64,000 bases of DNA from Haemaphysalis longicornis (taxonomy: Eukaryota; Arthropoda; Arachnida; Ixodida; Ixodidae). Below are positions 11,556-23,239 of this stretch, piece after piece. The notes below the pieces were generated by a model that saw nothing but the letters and a program-made list of their open reading frames with translations, was not told the DNA's origin and made no database searches. The position numbers and the translations under genes are program-made. The DNA is taken from positions 50,989,745-51,053,744 of the forward strand of contig CM023457.1 of NCBI GenBank assembly GCA_013339765.2, written 5' to 3'. Numbering within the stretch: the first letter of the stretch is position 1; each line of letters begins with the position of its first letter.

Positions 11556-12132
11556 GGGGACAGATAACCGATATTTGTCGAGCATATTTTCTTTATCCCC
11601 AATGAAGAGGCATCACTTAAGACACCTTATCCTGAAACGGTTTTGGTGATAGCACCGTAACTTTTTAAATCGGAATTTTTAATTGTATCGGCCGTACGTG
11701 TCCGCAACCCTCCTCGACTCCACGTCTGCTTTCTATTTAATCGCGCCGTTTTAGTTCGTACAACTTCCTAACAACTTTCTTTTTTGTCATGTAATTTGTA
11801 AACGGTGAAGTGGGTAATAAGAGTTTTTTTTTTTTTTTGTAAAAAAACACAATCTGTGCAGCCATAGGCCCGTTGCGATCCTACGCAACCTGGTTCCAGA
11901 ACTACCCATCATTCCCATGCATCGACGCGTAAGCGCCGTCTCGGTGTTCGCGTCGACACTAGCGCCAGTTCCCCCTCTAGTTATTGTATGAAACTCTATG
12001 GGTAGCCGTGACGTTCACTTCAAACGGCCGAAGACGCCGCCAGGACACAACGGCGTCCTGACCGCCGTTTAAGAAGGAAGGACTCGTGAAGTCTCCCACC
12101 CACCTCCTTCCTTGCTTCATTTTGGGCACAAA

Positions 12133-12135
<3 letters not shown>
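11556..12135. other. Unassigned, with T(18) run
   Basis: No gene seen. A T run lies at 11825-11839. 11990-12000 carries ATGAAACTCTATGGG, similar to the ends of the GAGGGAAATCTGG MITE family. Confidence 0.25.
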
Positions 12136-12210
<75 letters not shown>

Positions 12211-12211
12211 G
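12136..12211 (+). repeat. (CT)n tract following GGGCACAAAGTTT
   Basis: A CT run with one CCC interruption. The preceding AAAGTTTCTCTCT resembles the retroposon tail junctions at 7010, 14122 and 49712, so it may be a tail of a severely truncated insertion. Confidence 0.9.
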
Positions 12212-12439
12212 ACCTTAGGATGTGCCAGGCAACGTCAGGCTGAATGTACGTCAGGATGCAGGTACCACTTCAGAGCTCAAATTAAGCGTAGTATTCAGCC
12301 AGACATCAGGCCGGAACAGAACATACCCACGTTCGCACTGCCATTCGCCGCCTGTTGGGGCCGCGCCGTACGATGGCAAGTTTCAGTGGATGCTGCGTGA
12401 TCTCGCAACTGTTGTACGCCAATCAAAGAAAGCATTTAA

Positions 12440-14176
12440 AGGAAGCGTGCTTTACCGCTCGTCTAAATGTTACCTCAAGTTGCTCGTGCTGCAGGCCGCA
12501 GTACAGGTCTCCATTACACGTTTAAGTCGAAGGCCGCAATTCGCAACTGGCAAGTGCGCTGCCATCGCTTTCACAAAGCATCGTGTGTCAAATTATGGGC
12601 TCACCGTTGCAGGCTGCACTGCCCCCTATGTTCCGCAGCACAAGTTCTTGGGAGTGATATTTGCCGGGTCACTGACTTGGTCACAACACGTCCGCCATCT
12701 TTGTCTAATAAGGCACGCTCGATTCCTTCGCCAAGATCTTCCACATGCTATCTGATAACGCCGGCGGATGTGCAGTCCCGTCAATTCTTCGGCTGCATGA
12801 TGTGCGGTGCGTTGGATTGCCACGCGCTGCAGCCTTCTTCTATACGTGCCCTCTCTCAAAAGGAAATGCGAGAGTTCGGCAAAGTATGCAAGCACATGTC
12901 CTGAGGGTGTGAATTGGAGTGCCGAAGACGTACCACATCCACAGGGAACGCTAGAGGAGTGCCGACGAGTGCCACCACCTGCCCTTGGCGCGCAGGAGCT
13001 CCTTCGTGCGCGACTGCGCTTTATAGCACGGCAGCAAGGCCACACCTTAGCGCTCAGCTCATTCGCTGAAGAGCGAGACCTTCCACCGTTGTACTACCAG
13101 CACCATGATACGACCCTGCAACCGCATTGGATGTTCCCTCCCATGAAAATTACAACTGGAGTGCCCGGCATTACCGGCAACCAGGATATCCCTTAAAGTA
13201 CTTCGCCTTGGAACTGATCTCAATGCAGGGCAGACACCCATATATACATGGATGGATCTGTGACAGCCACCTCATCTACATCAGCAATCCGGTTTCCGTC
13301 CTCCCGCACCGCTTTCAGCGCAACGCTTAGCGACGGGAAAACATCCACGGTTATCCGAACTTGCCGCTCTGCGCGTTCCTTTCACCTACATCACCGAGCA
13401 ACCAGCATGTCAATTGACAACTTATTCACGGATTCTCGGGCGGCGCTTCAGTGCTTAACATGGTACCCGGAAGATGAGCTTGTTTTCGACATTAATGTCT
13501 TGCACTTGCAAGCTCTAAAAGAGCACCATCATGTAGAGCTTCAGTGGATTTCAACCCACTGTGGTATAACTGCGAGCGTCAAGGCGGACACTGCGGCATC
13601 AGTCGCGCAAGATGCACACGGGTCAGTGTTACCTATACGATTCATTAGGCAAGGTAGTTCTGCTGTTGCGTCCAAGGTTGCCTGCAATTTTTCAGCGGTC
13701 TACGTGAGCACCAGCCCCGCGAAATTACTCAGCAGCTTCACTCCATAAATCAGCGCAGAACTAGGAGGCGTCACGGACTGTCCAAGCATGACGAAGCGGT
13801 TCTTCACAGCGCACAATGTCCCTTACACAAGTCATTTTCTCTTCAAGCTGCAAGAGGCCACTTCTCCCCTCTGCACTCTTTGTGGCGTGCGCGAGTACTT
13901 GAATCACGTAATATATGAATGTGCGCGGTACGCAGTACTAGACGTCCCTCCTAGGGCCCCTGGACCAGCCACTTTCTAGAGGACTAACACTAAGTGGGCG
14001 GATTAGGGAGCGAATCATCGTCCTTATAGTGAAAATCATCATCAATTTCATGTCTACTCATGCAGCTGGTGTAGCAGGTTAGGCTCCTTTGCCAGGGTAA
14101 CCTTATTAGTAACATTAAAGACCCCCCTATCTCTCTCTCTCTCTCTTTCTCTTTCTCTCTCTCTCTCTTTCTCTCT
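12440..14176 (+). pseudogene. Degraded LINE with RNase H, 3' end and (CT)n tail
   Basis: Pieces in several frames: NYGLTVAGCTAPYV and QHKFLGVIFAGSLTWSQHV (RT C-terminal part, 12590-12690). RNase H-like MDGSVTATSSTSAI (DGS), DNLFTDSRAALQCL (TDS) and ELQWISTHCGITASVKADT fall at 13248-13590. LCTLCGVREYLNHVIYECARY is the knuckle at about 13870-13935. The element ends AACATTAAAGACCCC and a CT run (14130-14176). Several frameshifts and stops make it inactive. It lies in the first intron of the plus-strand gene model. Confidence 0.85.
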
Positions 14177-14264
14177 TCGGTCAATCGTGCGACACTTCCA
14201 TAGGCTAAGCAATCCAATCAGCGCAGAAAGATCGTAGAGCCCAGAACAGTTCTTCATCACTGGC

Positions 14265-14345
14265 AAGTATAGAGAGAGAACAATCTTTAATGAGTCTGGC
14301 GATGTCAGCCGAGCTAAACCACCTGGCTTGCTACGCCAAATGAAT
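14265..14345 (-). pseudogene. Tiny LINE 3' scrap with CT tail
   Basis: On the minus strand FIWRSKPGGLARLTSPDSLK is followed by ATTAAAGATTGTTCTCTCTCT. It has the same tail type as the CT-tailed retroposons. Confidence 0.5.
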
Positions 14346-14839
14346 GCTGTGACAATGATGATTGTAAGGATGAAGAGGAACACATGATTTGAACTATTTA
14401 CAAAGTCTGATCAAGGCTTGTGGCTTTTAGGTAGGCCAGTAAAGCTTTTGTGGCACGAAAGGCACGTTTGGAAGAATTCTAGGGACCTAATACGTCTCTA
14501 AGTTCTAGCCCTACGGAGAGTGGCCGGCCCAGAGACACTGCAAGGCACTCTCTTTGCGTATTATAAAGTATCGTATACTGTAGATGTCTATGTACGCTGA
14601 CTTTAATTGCGCACTACTCTCTAGAAAGCGGTCTAGCGCGAGCAGTTTAGAGCCGTGAGCCTGCTCTCCTCACCCCACGTGGCCTCTTCCGCCTTCGTAA
14701 GGAGCCAACCAGCTTCAACTTGAACGGTTTATTTTCAAGATGTCCGAAGCCTCGAATATCGCACCCTCTACTCTCCCAACTCCCCACACTTGACCTAGTG
14801 TCTTCCTAATGTAATAAAGGCTATCTCCTCCTCCTCCTT
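14346..14839 (+). mobile_element. Probable retroposon 3' UTR ending in (CTC)n
   Basis: Non-coding sequence ends AATGTAATAAAGGCTATCT followed by CTCCTCCTCC at 14824-14836. A polyadenylation-like AATAAA next to a short simple tail is the junction type seen for other retroposons here. The 5' boundary is unknown. Confidence 0.4.
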
Positions 14840-15135
14840 TTTAAGCGTCCTCTGCAGAACATACCCCCCCCCCCCCCACCAAAAAAAAAAAAAAAAAAAA
14901 CATCATCCCGACACAAAACAAAGCAGTGATCAATTGTCTCGGGCTGGTTACACAAGGGACAGTTTACAGACCAAGGCACATTTGCTATTGAGCCATGTTT
15001 TAACAGGCATCGGAGATGTGTACAACTTGAGTTGGACTCAGCTGATAACGTTCCTATGGGACCTACCACTTCACGACCCACGGCTTTAAAAAAACATCGT
15101 GTACCTATAGAAAAAGGTTTATATATAGGCATTTT
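14840..15135 (-). pseudogene. Tx1/L1-like LINE fragment
   Basis: Minus strand: TRCFFKAVGREVVGPIGT, SCTHLRCLLKHGSIANVP and NCPLCNQPETIDHCFVLC. The C-P-L-C-x5-ID-H-x4-C block matches the fragments at 37000-37250 (-) and 50210-50270 (+). C/A homopolymers at 14867-14900 interrupt it. Confidence 0.7.
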
Positions 15136-15605
15136 CCGAATGGTTTAGATTGGTTCTTTCAGAAATATATCACTTCGTTTTGCAATACAAAATAAAGAAG
15201 AAACACATTTTGGTTTGCCTAGTTTTTACTAAATGGCGCTAGCTGTCTAGCGAGTGAGAGTTTTCTGTATATATTTCAGTACAGAAATCACATATTTCTC
15301 AGATAAGCGGACTAGGCCGTTGTGAACGTTTGTGTGCATTTGTAAATTATTTAGTATCCGTGCACAATGATTCTTAGGCCCGTGGGTCATGAAGTTCGAA
15401 GTCACATAGGAATGCTAACATGTGAATCCCCTTAAAAAAGAAAGTTTTTGCAGCCGCCTGGATGCACATTTTCTTGACTCGCTTCAACTCACTATTGTCT
15501 AAAATCATCAGATATGGTTGGCGGTAAATGGTCACCGGAAATAAACTTTCAATTAAAACACCCGTCAACTCCTTCCTGGAGAGACCGTACATGTACTCGA
15601 GAGAG
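15136..15605. other. Unassigned
   Basis: AT-rich, no recognisable gene. Confidence 0.25.
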
Positions 15606-15812
15606 ATTGATTGATTGATTGATTGTAGGGTTTAACGCGCCGACGCAACGCAGGCGATGAGGCGCGCCGTAGTGGAGCTCCGGATTAATTTTGACCACCT
15701 GGGGATCTTTATGTGCGCCGAAATCTCGTACACACGGGGTTTTTGTTTTCGCCTCCATCAAAAAAGCGGCCGCCGCGGCCGGGAATCGAACCAGCGACCT
15801 TGTGCTACTCGA
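15606..15812 (-). mobile_element. Ruka-type SINE, copy 2
   Basis: Reverse orientation: the (GATT)n tail complement is at 15606, then GTAGGGTTTAACGCGCCG, GCGCCGTAGTGGAGC, GGATTAATTTTGACCACC, and the B-box complement GGGAATCGAACC at 15780. The A-box end is missing or decayed. It abuts a minus-strand LINE. Confidence 0.85.
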
Positions 15813-17440
15813 GAGAGAAACGCTCAATGAGAAACTTGAAAGTGTCAGCAACCTTGTTAAGAAAGCCCCAAGGCGTCTTCGGATTTTCGGGGTGAGTTGG
15901 AGTAAATAAACACGGCAAATGAGAACTCAATTTATGCTGTATGTCAGTCCTACACCACCAGACCTTAACGGGAGGAGAAGGGTGTTGCGGCGCATGGGCT
16001 CCCACTTGGACCGCCATACGAAGGTAGCCAACGCTCTATGAAATGCTTGAACCTTATTTCGTGCACAGCTAAAGACCTGCAGAACATAAGCAAGTTTGTA
16101 AACAAGAAATACATTACACCGTTCTGCATGCCCGCGCAAATATAGACAGCTCCCGTCCCATCAATGCCTGCGTTTTGCGCTTCACAAGTGTAAGCGCAGA
16201 AGACCAATGAGGTCCACTGTTTTGAATCTGATGTACAGGAACCCCAAAGTACTGTATTGTTTCAGAGACCCGTGTTATATTGTTGCGGTTGCGTACCCCA
16301 CCAGCCCTTCCAAAAACGTCTTGATTTTTCAAGGTTCACCTCAGCTCCACTTACATCGCAAAACCGCTGTGTCAGCGTCACTGCCTCCACAACACTTTTC
16401 TTGCCCGAACAAAAAAAAGGCAAGGTCATCTGCGCAGGTAAAACTTTGACTTCATAGTTTGTCAGGGAGAAACCATGAATGACACTGCTTTGGAGAATAC
16501 TAATGCACAGGAACCCAAGGTGCAAACCGAATAAAATGGGTGGTAATGGGCAACCTTACCGTATCATCATCATCATCATCGTCGTCGTCATCAGCATCAT
16601 AATCATCACACCACCAGCCTATCTACGCCCACTGCAGGGCAAAGGCTTCTCCCATGGATCTCCAATTACCCCGGTCCTGTGCTAAGTGCGACCAATTTAT
16701 CCCCGCAAACTTCTTGATCTCATCCGCCATCTTATAACTTTCTGCCGCCCCCTGCAACGCTTGCCTACTTTAGGGATCCACTCTGTTACCCTTAATGACC
16801 GATGAACGGTTATCTTGCCTCCGCATTACATGCCCTGCCCACGTCCATTTCGTCTTCTTAATTCCTACTAATATGTCCTTAACACGCGTTTGTTCCCTGA
16901 CCCACTCCGCTCCTTCTTGTCCCTTAATGTTACGTTGAACCTCTTGATGAGCCTCCAAGTTTCTGCACTTACCGTATCCGGATGATCTAATGGGAATAGG
17001 TCTAGAGAGTCTGCGGTTTACGATCAATCTGGTCGTACAGTTTTTTTAACAAAGAGATATGCCTTTATACAAGGCTTCTCCGAACCCAGCTGACTCCAGA
17101 ACATCAAAAAGGAAAGGATGGCTCACCCTGTCAAATTCTTTAGCAAGATCCATTTGAAGGAGCGCAACCTGTCCAGCACCATCGGATAAGCACTCTGTTG
17201 TACTGAGCGAGTAATATGGATGTTCATCTGAATGCTCCGCACCTGAATCCCGCAAGTCTGGGGCGAATCTATCAGACTTGTGTTTACAATCTGTAGCCTG
17301 CGAGCCAGCACCTTCGCTAATACCTTGTAATCCATGTTACACAGGGATATCGGCATGTAGCCATCCACTGTTTTCTACTTTCCTGCATTGTCACTTTGGG
17401 GATCAGTACGGTATAATTTTTGTAAAATGTAGGAGGCAAA
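15813..17440 (-). pseudogene. Tx1/L1-like LINE fragment, interrupted by a nested retroelement
   Basis: Minus strand, from 17368 down: ISLCNMDYKVLAKVLARRLQ, then VALLQMDLAKEFDRVSHPFL (RT motif A region), an interruption at 17040-16562, then PPILFGLHLGFL. After that come AEVNLEKSR, FVWRSKWEPMRRNTLLLPL and RSGGVGLTYS. The order is that of a LINE RT followed by its C-terminal region. The RT block is split at GCPL|PPILF by the insertion. Stops and frameshifts throughout. Confidence 0.8.
16562..17040 (-). pseudogene. RTE-like LINE 3' end nested in the Tx1-like LINE
   Basis: Minus strand: DILVGIKKTKWTWAGHVMRR and QDNRSSVIKG, the conserved post-RT tail ('KW.WAGH..R..D.R') of RTE/CR1-type elements. 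It ends in a GAT/ATG repeat (complement of the CATCATCATC at 16562-16580), the tail type of RTE elements. Related 3' ends lie at 10183-10310 and 22320-22490. Confidence 0.75.
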
Positions 17441-18470
17441 ACGTCAAGTTCATAGGCCTTCGTAAATACTCCATGTAAGGCAGGCAGAGAGACTACAGAC
17501 AGACTGATACAGAGATACTACAAAACAGACACACTACAGAAATTTTCCTTGTCGTCATTTTCGACTGGGGTGAATACTACGCTGGAAGTCACATGAATGT
17601 ACTGAAAGATAGACACAGAAAATCATCTAAAAGAAGCTGATTCGCTGCACTGCTTGCCTTCGAAAAAAAATGTTGTTGTTGCCCAAGTGAACTCAGCCAC
17701 ACCAACAGCGTAACGCGCAGAGTCCCGTTCTGTTCGACGATTTTATTAGAGTGCACTTTCGCGTTTCTAGCGCAGACGTTTACGCTCGATGTTAAGATGA
17801 CTGTGCCTGGTATATGAAAATATCTTCCTTGCAAGGATTCAGGGCCCTCTTTAAGTTGGCTCATCCCAGTAAGTGCGTTTTATGCAGAACTGAGCGCGGA
17901 TCTACATATTATAAGGTGAGCAAAAAGCTGCAATCCTTATTGAAAAATAAGAAGAAAAAATTCACGAATGGCAATGACGCAACAGGGGGACGCATTCTGT
18001 GCTAACTGCGGGAGCTGACTTCTCTGAAAACAAGCATTCCAAATATATTCACAGGTGCACGAGGCGCCTAGCAACGCGAGCGGAATTTACATAGCCAACG
18101 TATCGATAATAGCCCAGACACGCGCGTGATAGGAGTATCAGGCGAGGCCGAGATACGGTATCTGTCCGCGACGCAGCGTGATGGAGGGCTGACTGACACA
18201 TGTATCTCTTCTGCCCTTATGGATATCACCTGCCTCAATTATTTCAGGCGTGCTCTGCAGGTGGTAGGAGAGAAACGGGGAATAGCTAGCGCACTAGTGG
18301 TATTGAACGAACAAATGTGACCTTCGTCTGTAGCCGTAAGGTTGCGCTATTTTAAACGTTTACTCTGACCTATGGCCCTGCAGGAATTTAATAAACACGT
18401 CAAGGTCCTATCCGGTGGCACGGGGTTAAAACTATGCCGCGTGCAGCAACCAACAGTTGTCTCCTTACCA
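17441..18470. other. Unassigned
   Basis: About 1 kb without recognised genes or elements. It contains a short GACAGACTGATACAGAGATAC tandem-like patch near 17490. Confidence 0.25.
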
Positions 18471-19018
18471 GCTGCTCTAAAGTGAACGCTTAAAGTTTAG
18501 GCGCTCGCCTTGTCGTCCTAGATCGCTCGCTCGACCCAAGTATATAAAGCACCAAGGCGGCGTCCCGGGGTAACTCTGTTGTTCGCGGCGTACCCCAGAG
18601 GCTTCGAAAGCCAAGCAGTTTACATAGTCATAAGCGTTCGAAACTCGTGAAACGCTGGCGCTTGTCATACATCTCCCCGTTGTTTAGCGCAAAGAAAACT
18701 GCAGGTACACTTGAGGCAAAATATACGTAATTAACCGGCAGCGCCCGCGTTCCTTTAGTTAAGGACGCCTGTTGGGTTGGTTTTTACGATAGTAAACGCA
18801 AAATGTGCACGTGCGGGGAGAAAAGCACAAAGAGAACAGAACTCCCGCTGGCACCGATTCAGGCAGGGGGCTCGCCAGCACTGCGAAGGTGGGAAATTTG
18901 AATTGCATGGGGTGGTAGCAGTGAGCGGATAACGGCGGTACAGCCAGTTATGGCGAATCACTGCTCTGCACTTCCGACAGCTTTCACATTGAGTGGAACA
19001 GCTTTAATTTTTTTAACA
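18471..19018 (+). repeat. 0.55-kb dispersed repeat, copy 1
   Basis: Nearly collinear with 32568-33110: shared blocks include TAGGCGCTCGCCTTGTCGTC, GAAACTCGTGAAACGCTGGC, ATATACGTAATTAACCGGCA and TTTCACATTGAGTGGAACRG. No long open frame. Copy 3 lies at 38243-39055 in reverse. Confidence 0.85.
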
Positions 19019-19023
19019 GCGAG

Positions 19024-19605
19024 TTGTTTTATGTCGAGCCTTTTCGTCCGTCTGCTGTCGGTCGTGCGTCACGACAGGATGAATTTTTGAAAGGCCAGTT
19101 TACGAATGTTAGTAGGCGAATTTTGCAAGTTGCGACGTAGATAACCCAGCGAACGTGATGCTTTGGTGCATAAAGACGTGATATGTAGGACCCAAGAAAA
19201 ATCGGCTGTAAGAAGAACACCAAGATACTTGTACGAAGAAGTATGGGAAAGCACAGTGTTATTTAGGTGGTAAGAAAATGCCGAATTAACATGTTTACGG
19301 CTGAAGCACATTACCTCGCAGTTGGTAAAGTTTAATGTCATGAGCCATTTGTTGCACCAATTACAAAGCACGTTAAGTTCTGCTTGAAGTGCTAAGGGAT
19401 CATCAGTAGTGTTAATGGGACGATAGATAATACAGTCATCTGCAAAAATACGCATGCAGGAAGTTATCGGGGTCGGTAAGTCGTTAATGTAGATTAAGAA
19501 GAGTAAGGGCCCAAGGACGCTGCCTTGCGGCACACCGGGAATAACAGAAGACAACGGCGAACTCTTTCCGAAAAGAAAGGAATACTCTACTGCTAATCGA
19601 TCTAT
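19024..19605 (-). pseudogene. Jockey/CR1-like LINE reverse transcriptase fragment
   Basis: Minus strand: SVIPGVPQGSVLGPLLFLIY, INDLPTPITS, then MRIFADDCIIYR (catalytic F/YxDD as FADD), NCEVMCFSRK, SYKYLGVLLTADFSW and ASRSLGYLRRNL. These are RT motifs B to E in order, in one open frame of nearly 200 codons. The 5' side is cut by a (TA)n at 19606-19632 and the 3' part is missing. Confidence 0.9.
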
Positions 19606-19632
19606 CATAATATATATATATATATATAAGTA

Positions 19633-20136
19633 TATAGTAACAGTCAAGGACCTACGCCGCAAACCAGTGTCCTTGAACTCGCCGCAGAAACACCACGTTT
19701 AATTTCGGAGCGGCGAATGCAACATTATTTACCGGAATATATGTATGTACAGTGGAGTATCGTTAAAATGAACGTCAAAAGGCCGGTAAAATAACGTTTG
19801 GCTTATGTCAGGAGTTTCGGTGAGAAAGAAAGCAGGGTCAGCACCACATGATACCAAGTTTAGGTACTGAGGATAACGGTACACTGGGGGCACAAACTTT
19901 ATTGCACAATGGTGAGTGGACGGATTGTACTTATTCGCGAGTACTTCGGACAAGGCAGGTAGCCAGTAGAGGGGGTTTGGGGGTTCGGACCCACTTCAAT
20001 TTTTTTTTTCTCAGGCAGCGGGTCAGCGAGGTTTAGTGTTCCTTTCGGCAAAACTCCTCCTTTACGATAACCCATCGCCACCCCTTCCTCCCCCACCCTC
20101 GAAAAATATTTCTGGCTGCGGCCTTGCTTTGGATAT
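19633..20136. other. Unassigned
   Basis: No gene seen. 20040-20110 contains a CCCCTTCCTCCCCCACCCTC block followed by GAAAAATATTTCTGGCTGCG that resembles dispersed tick sequence but is not assigned. Confidence 0.25.
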
Positions 20137-20560
20137 TTAAAGGGACCCTGCAGCACTTTCGACAAACGCTTTCCCTCTTTCCTTCGAGTTTGGAAGCACT
20201 GCTAAAGCTACAGTTATCGCCACCACGGAGCGGCAGTGCGTGATTTGTTCGTCGTACCAGTTACGCCTTCCGTTCCTGCTTTGTTTATGTAGCTTTTTTA
20301 AAAGTTGCTATCGAGTAGCGTTCATTGCTGCAACTGAAGGAAAACCGGCCCACACATGGCCTCAGTGACGTAATTCGGGCCGTCGAGGAACGTCAAGACC
20401 GGGAAAGAGAGAAAAATGTTTTGTGCGAGTTTACAAGTTAGAGCAGTAATTTTTGGCTGAGGTACTTTGCGACCCCCTACTGGTTGCGTTGGGTGACTAC
20501 GTTCCGCAAGCATTTAGGACTTCAAAAAAAGTTGAAAGAAGTGCTGCAGGGTCCCTTTAA
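20137..20560. mobile_element. TTAA-flanked MITE (AGGGACCCTGCA ends), copy 1
   Basis: TTAA|AGGGACCCTGCAGCAC at the left is mirrored by GTGCTGCAGGGTCCCT|TTAA at the right, 424 bp in total. The interior matches copy 2 over its whole length (GGGAAAGAGAGAAAAAT, CGAGTTTACAAGTTA, TTTTTGGCTGAGGTA). No transposase is encoded. Confidence 0.88.
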
Positions 20561-20839
20561 AAAAATGTCAGTTGTCCACCTATTCAGTCCTACCTGTAAA
20601 ATGATCTGAGAATTGAGATGGATTGGCTAGTGATCGATGACTACATTTGCTTGTTCTAGCTCTCCCAGCAGTTATTTTTGCTTTTATTTGCGCCATTCTT
20701 ACGCTACAGGCTTCGCAGGAACAGTTCAAAACCTTCTCGTTGTTGGAAAATTACCAGCATTTTGCGCCGCCGATTATACCTGGGCACGTGGTATTTAGGC
20801 TTTGGGTGCCTAGAGCGCCGAAGGTATACACGAAGCGCG
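20561..20839. other. Unassigned
   Basis: No recognised feature. Confidence 0.25.
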
Positions 20840-21014
20840 CCGTAGTGGAGGGCTGCGTATTACTTTCGACCATTTCGGGATCGTTTAATGTTGACACACG
20901 GGCGTTTTCGCTTTTTCGCCTCCACCAGAAAAGCAGCCACCGCGGCCGGGAATCAAACCCGCGTCCTTGAACTCAGCAGCACAACACCTTAGCCACTGAG
21001 CCACCGCGGCGGAT
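20840..21014 (-). mobile_element. Ruka-type SINE, copy 3 (lacks tail)
   Basis: Reverse orientation with an intact promoter end: GAGCCACCGCGGCGG (A-box side complement) at 21000-21014, the B-box complement GGGAATCAAACCCGCG at 20949, then AGCGCGCCGTAGTGGAG at 20841. The CAATC tail is missing at the 20840 side. Confidence 0.85.
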
Positions 21015-21115
21015 GGTCTTCAGGCTATAACAAAAGCATTAAACCTGACGTCTTCCTTTACCTAGTTGCAAGCACACCACGTCTATACTAGCAGGCGATG
21101 CCGGAGCAGGTTGCG

Positions 21116-21183
<68 letters not shown>

Positions 21184-21197
21184 GATTGATTGATTGA
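21116..21197. repeat. (GATT)n microsatellite
   Basis: About 19 GATT units with one TTCGATT interruption. On the minus strand this is (AATC)n, the same as the Ruka tail, but no SINE body is attached within reach. Confidence 0.95.
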
Positions 21198-21858
21198 ATT
21201 GCCGGTGTCCGCAGGAGGGAACGTATACATACATCTTCCACCCTTGTGTCGGAATTGAAATTCGTAGGGTGACTTCAGGCAGCCTGGCTCATGCCGAAGA
21301 ACGTCTACAAAGCACGTTTGCGACCGGCACCCGCTCCCGCTTTTCTTTTGACTCACCACCCGTACTTTTTTGTCCAGATATCAGGGTGTCGCCCTCGCAA
21401 CATGATACCGGCCCATGCGTCAGCCCTGTCTGTGTGTAAGCAGGCCACGACTCCGCACTCAGCTCTTGGGCGCCCACACCTGCCACCGCTAATCGCTCTC
21501 CTATCACCGACAACGTGGCAACAAAAGCCGACATGCTTTGTCTGTCGTTCAGATTGCCCTGCGGCACCTGTACCATAAGCGCAGCGTAGGGATTAGAGTC
21601 CCTGACTGCGTTACCTGCGGTGGGCCTTCAGACGATAGCGGGCAGCCTATGCGAGCCGCATTGAAATGACACAACGAAATGGGCTTGTTTTCCTACATTG
21701 CAGTAATTACGTTTTAATTAATGCAATGCAGGAAAACGCGCAATAGAAATAATTTTCTGCAACTACAAACACGAGTATTAGTTTTGCGCTAAGCGCGCTT
21801 CGGTGGCTACCGAAAGACGGAACAGGAAGGGGAGGAGACCATGAGGTCGATGGAGGGA
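21198..21858. other. Unassigned
   Basis: Open frames at 21289-21578 on both strands show no motif and lie opposite each other; no call is made. Confidence 0.25.
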
Positions 21859-22310
21859 TTAAAGGGACCCTGCAACACTTTCGATGAGCGCTTTCACTCT
21901 TTCCTTCGCGTCTGGAACCACTGCGAAAGCTATAGTTATCGCCAGCACGGAGCGACGCTGCGTGATTTGCTGGTCGCACCAGATACGCCTTCCGTTTCTG
22001 CTTTGTTTTTGTGTCGTTTTTTTAACGTTGATGTCGAAAAGCGTTCATTGCTACAACTGAAGGGAAACCGGCCAACAACCGCTACATGGCCTTAGTGATG
22101 CAATTCGAGCCGTCGAAGAACGTCAAGACCGGGAAAGAGAGAAAAATCTTTCGAGCGAGTTTACAAGTTATTTGATGGGCATAGAGACGTACTTTTTGGC
22201 TGAGGTAATTTGCGACCTCCTAATCTAAGTACTGGGTGCATTGGGGGACTACGTTCTGCAAGCATTTAAGATTCGAAAAAAGTTGAGAAAGTGTTGCAGG
22301 GCCCCTTTAA
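21859..22310. mobile_element. TTAA-flanked MITE (AGGGACCCTGCA ends), copy 2
   Basis: TTAA|AGGGACCCTGCAACAC at the left and GTGTTGCAGGGCCCCT|TTAA at the right, 452 bp, same orientation as copy 1 and 1.3 kb away. It differs from copy 1 by small insertions and about one base in ten by eye. Confidence 0.88.
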
Positions 22311-22319
22311 AGTCAGGAA

Positions 22320-22490
22320 ATTCGGAGGCAAAAGATGGGATAGGGCATGCATGGCAAGACTGGAAGAACCAGCTGGAGGAGAGGTACATGAGATAGGCCT
22401 TCGTCCTGAAGTGGACAAAAACATGATGATCATGGTGATGGTTATGGTGGTGGTGGTGGTTATCATTATAAAAATGATGATGAGGATAAG
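22320..22490 (+). pseudogene. RTE-like LINE 3' end with (ATG)n tail
   Basis: GGCAAAAGATGGGATAGGGC and ACTGGAAGAACCAGCTGGAG match the post-RT end of RTE-like elements. The sequence then passes into ATGATG/GTGGTGG repeats at 22422-22482. Confidence 0.55.
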
Positions 22491-22644
22491 ATGTACTCCA
22501 TTTGCGAAATTACATGAGCATTTCAGACTGCAGTCCGGTCGCAAGAAATGTTTGAATTGCTTGGTGCTGGGCTGTTTCCTCGGTGTGGGCAGAGTGCTGT
22601 GACTAATACAGACGCAGTTTGTAGTATTTTACATGTTTACGTGC

Positions 22645-22905
22645 CGGCTCAGAAGAGAGCTGACGTACATGTCATGACAGATGAAACGCGAACACAAAAA
22701 ATATGAACCAGAGCAATTAAATAACGCCATTTTCTTCTCACCTAAGTGAAATTGTCGCGTGGCTTCGTTACAATAAAAAAAGATTGAGAATGTTTATTTC
22801 TACATATACCACTATCCAGCCATGATTATATCGGCCCTATCCATACTTTTCGATTTTGCATGTTCCGGTTCATATTTTCGTGTTCTTATTTCATTTGTCC
22901 GAGGC
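22645..22905. mobile_element. Inverted-repeat element (CGAACACAAAAAATATGAACC arms), copy 1
   Basis: ACAGATGAAACGCGAACAC (22678-22696) and the following AATATGAACC are mirrored by GGTTCATATTTTCGTGTTCT (22867-22886) and ATTTCATTTGTCC. The right arm recurs at 29945-29995. No coding capacity. Confidence 0.55.
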
Positions 22906-23239
22906 TACGTAAAAAAAGGGTCCTTCGTTGCCGTCAATTTCCTGATATAAAGCCGCGGTTTAAACGGCCGTTTTAAAACGCACTCAACTGGACTTAAGAG
23001 AATTAGATGTATAAGTTGTGCTCTCTGCTACACAAAATGTCCCCGCGACAGTGCAATCCACCCAGAAGGGTGCACGCTAAAACGCGTGGCGACGTCCATC
23101 ATTTTTCACGCAGTTTGTTTGACGTCGCGGCGGTAGCTTATAAGCAGGTTAGGTCCGAGAAATCACAGAAACGGCTCGTGTCACGTTCAAAATACTCGCA
23201 GTAACGCACTCTCTGTGCAGCGCAGAGGAACAGCCGACT

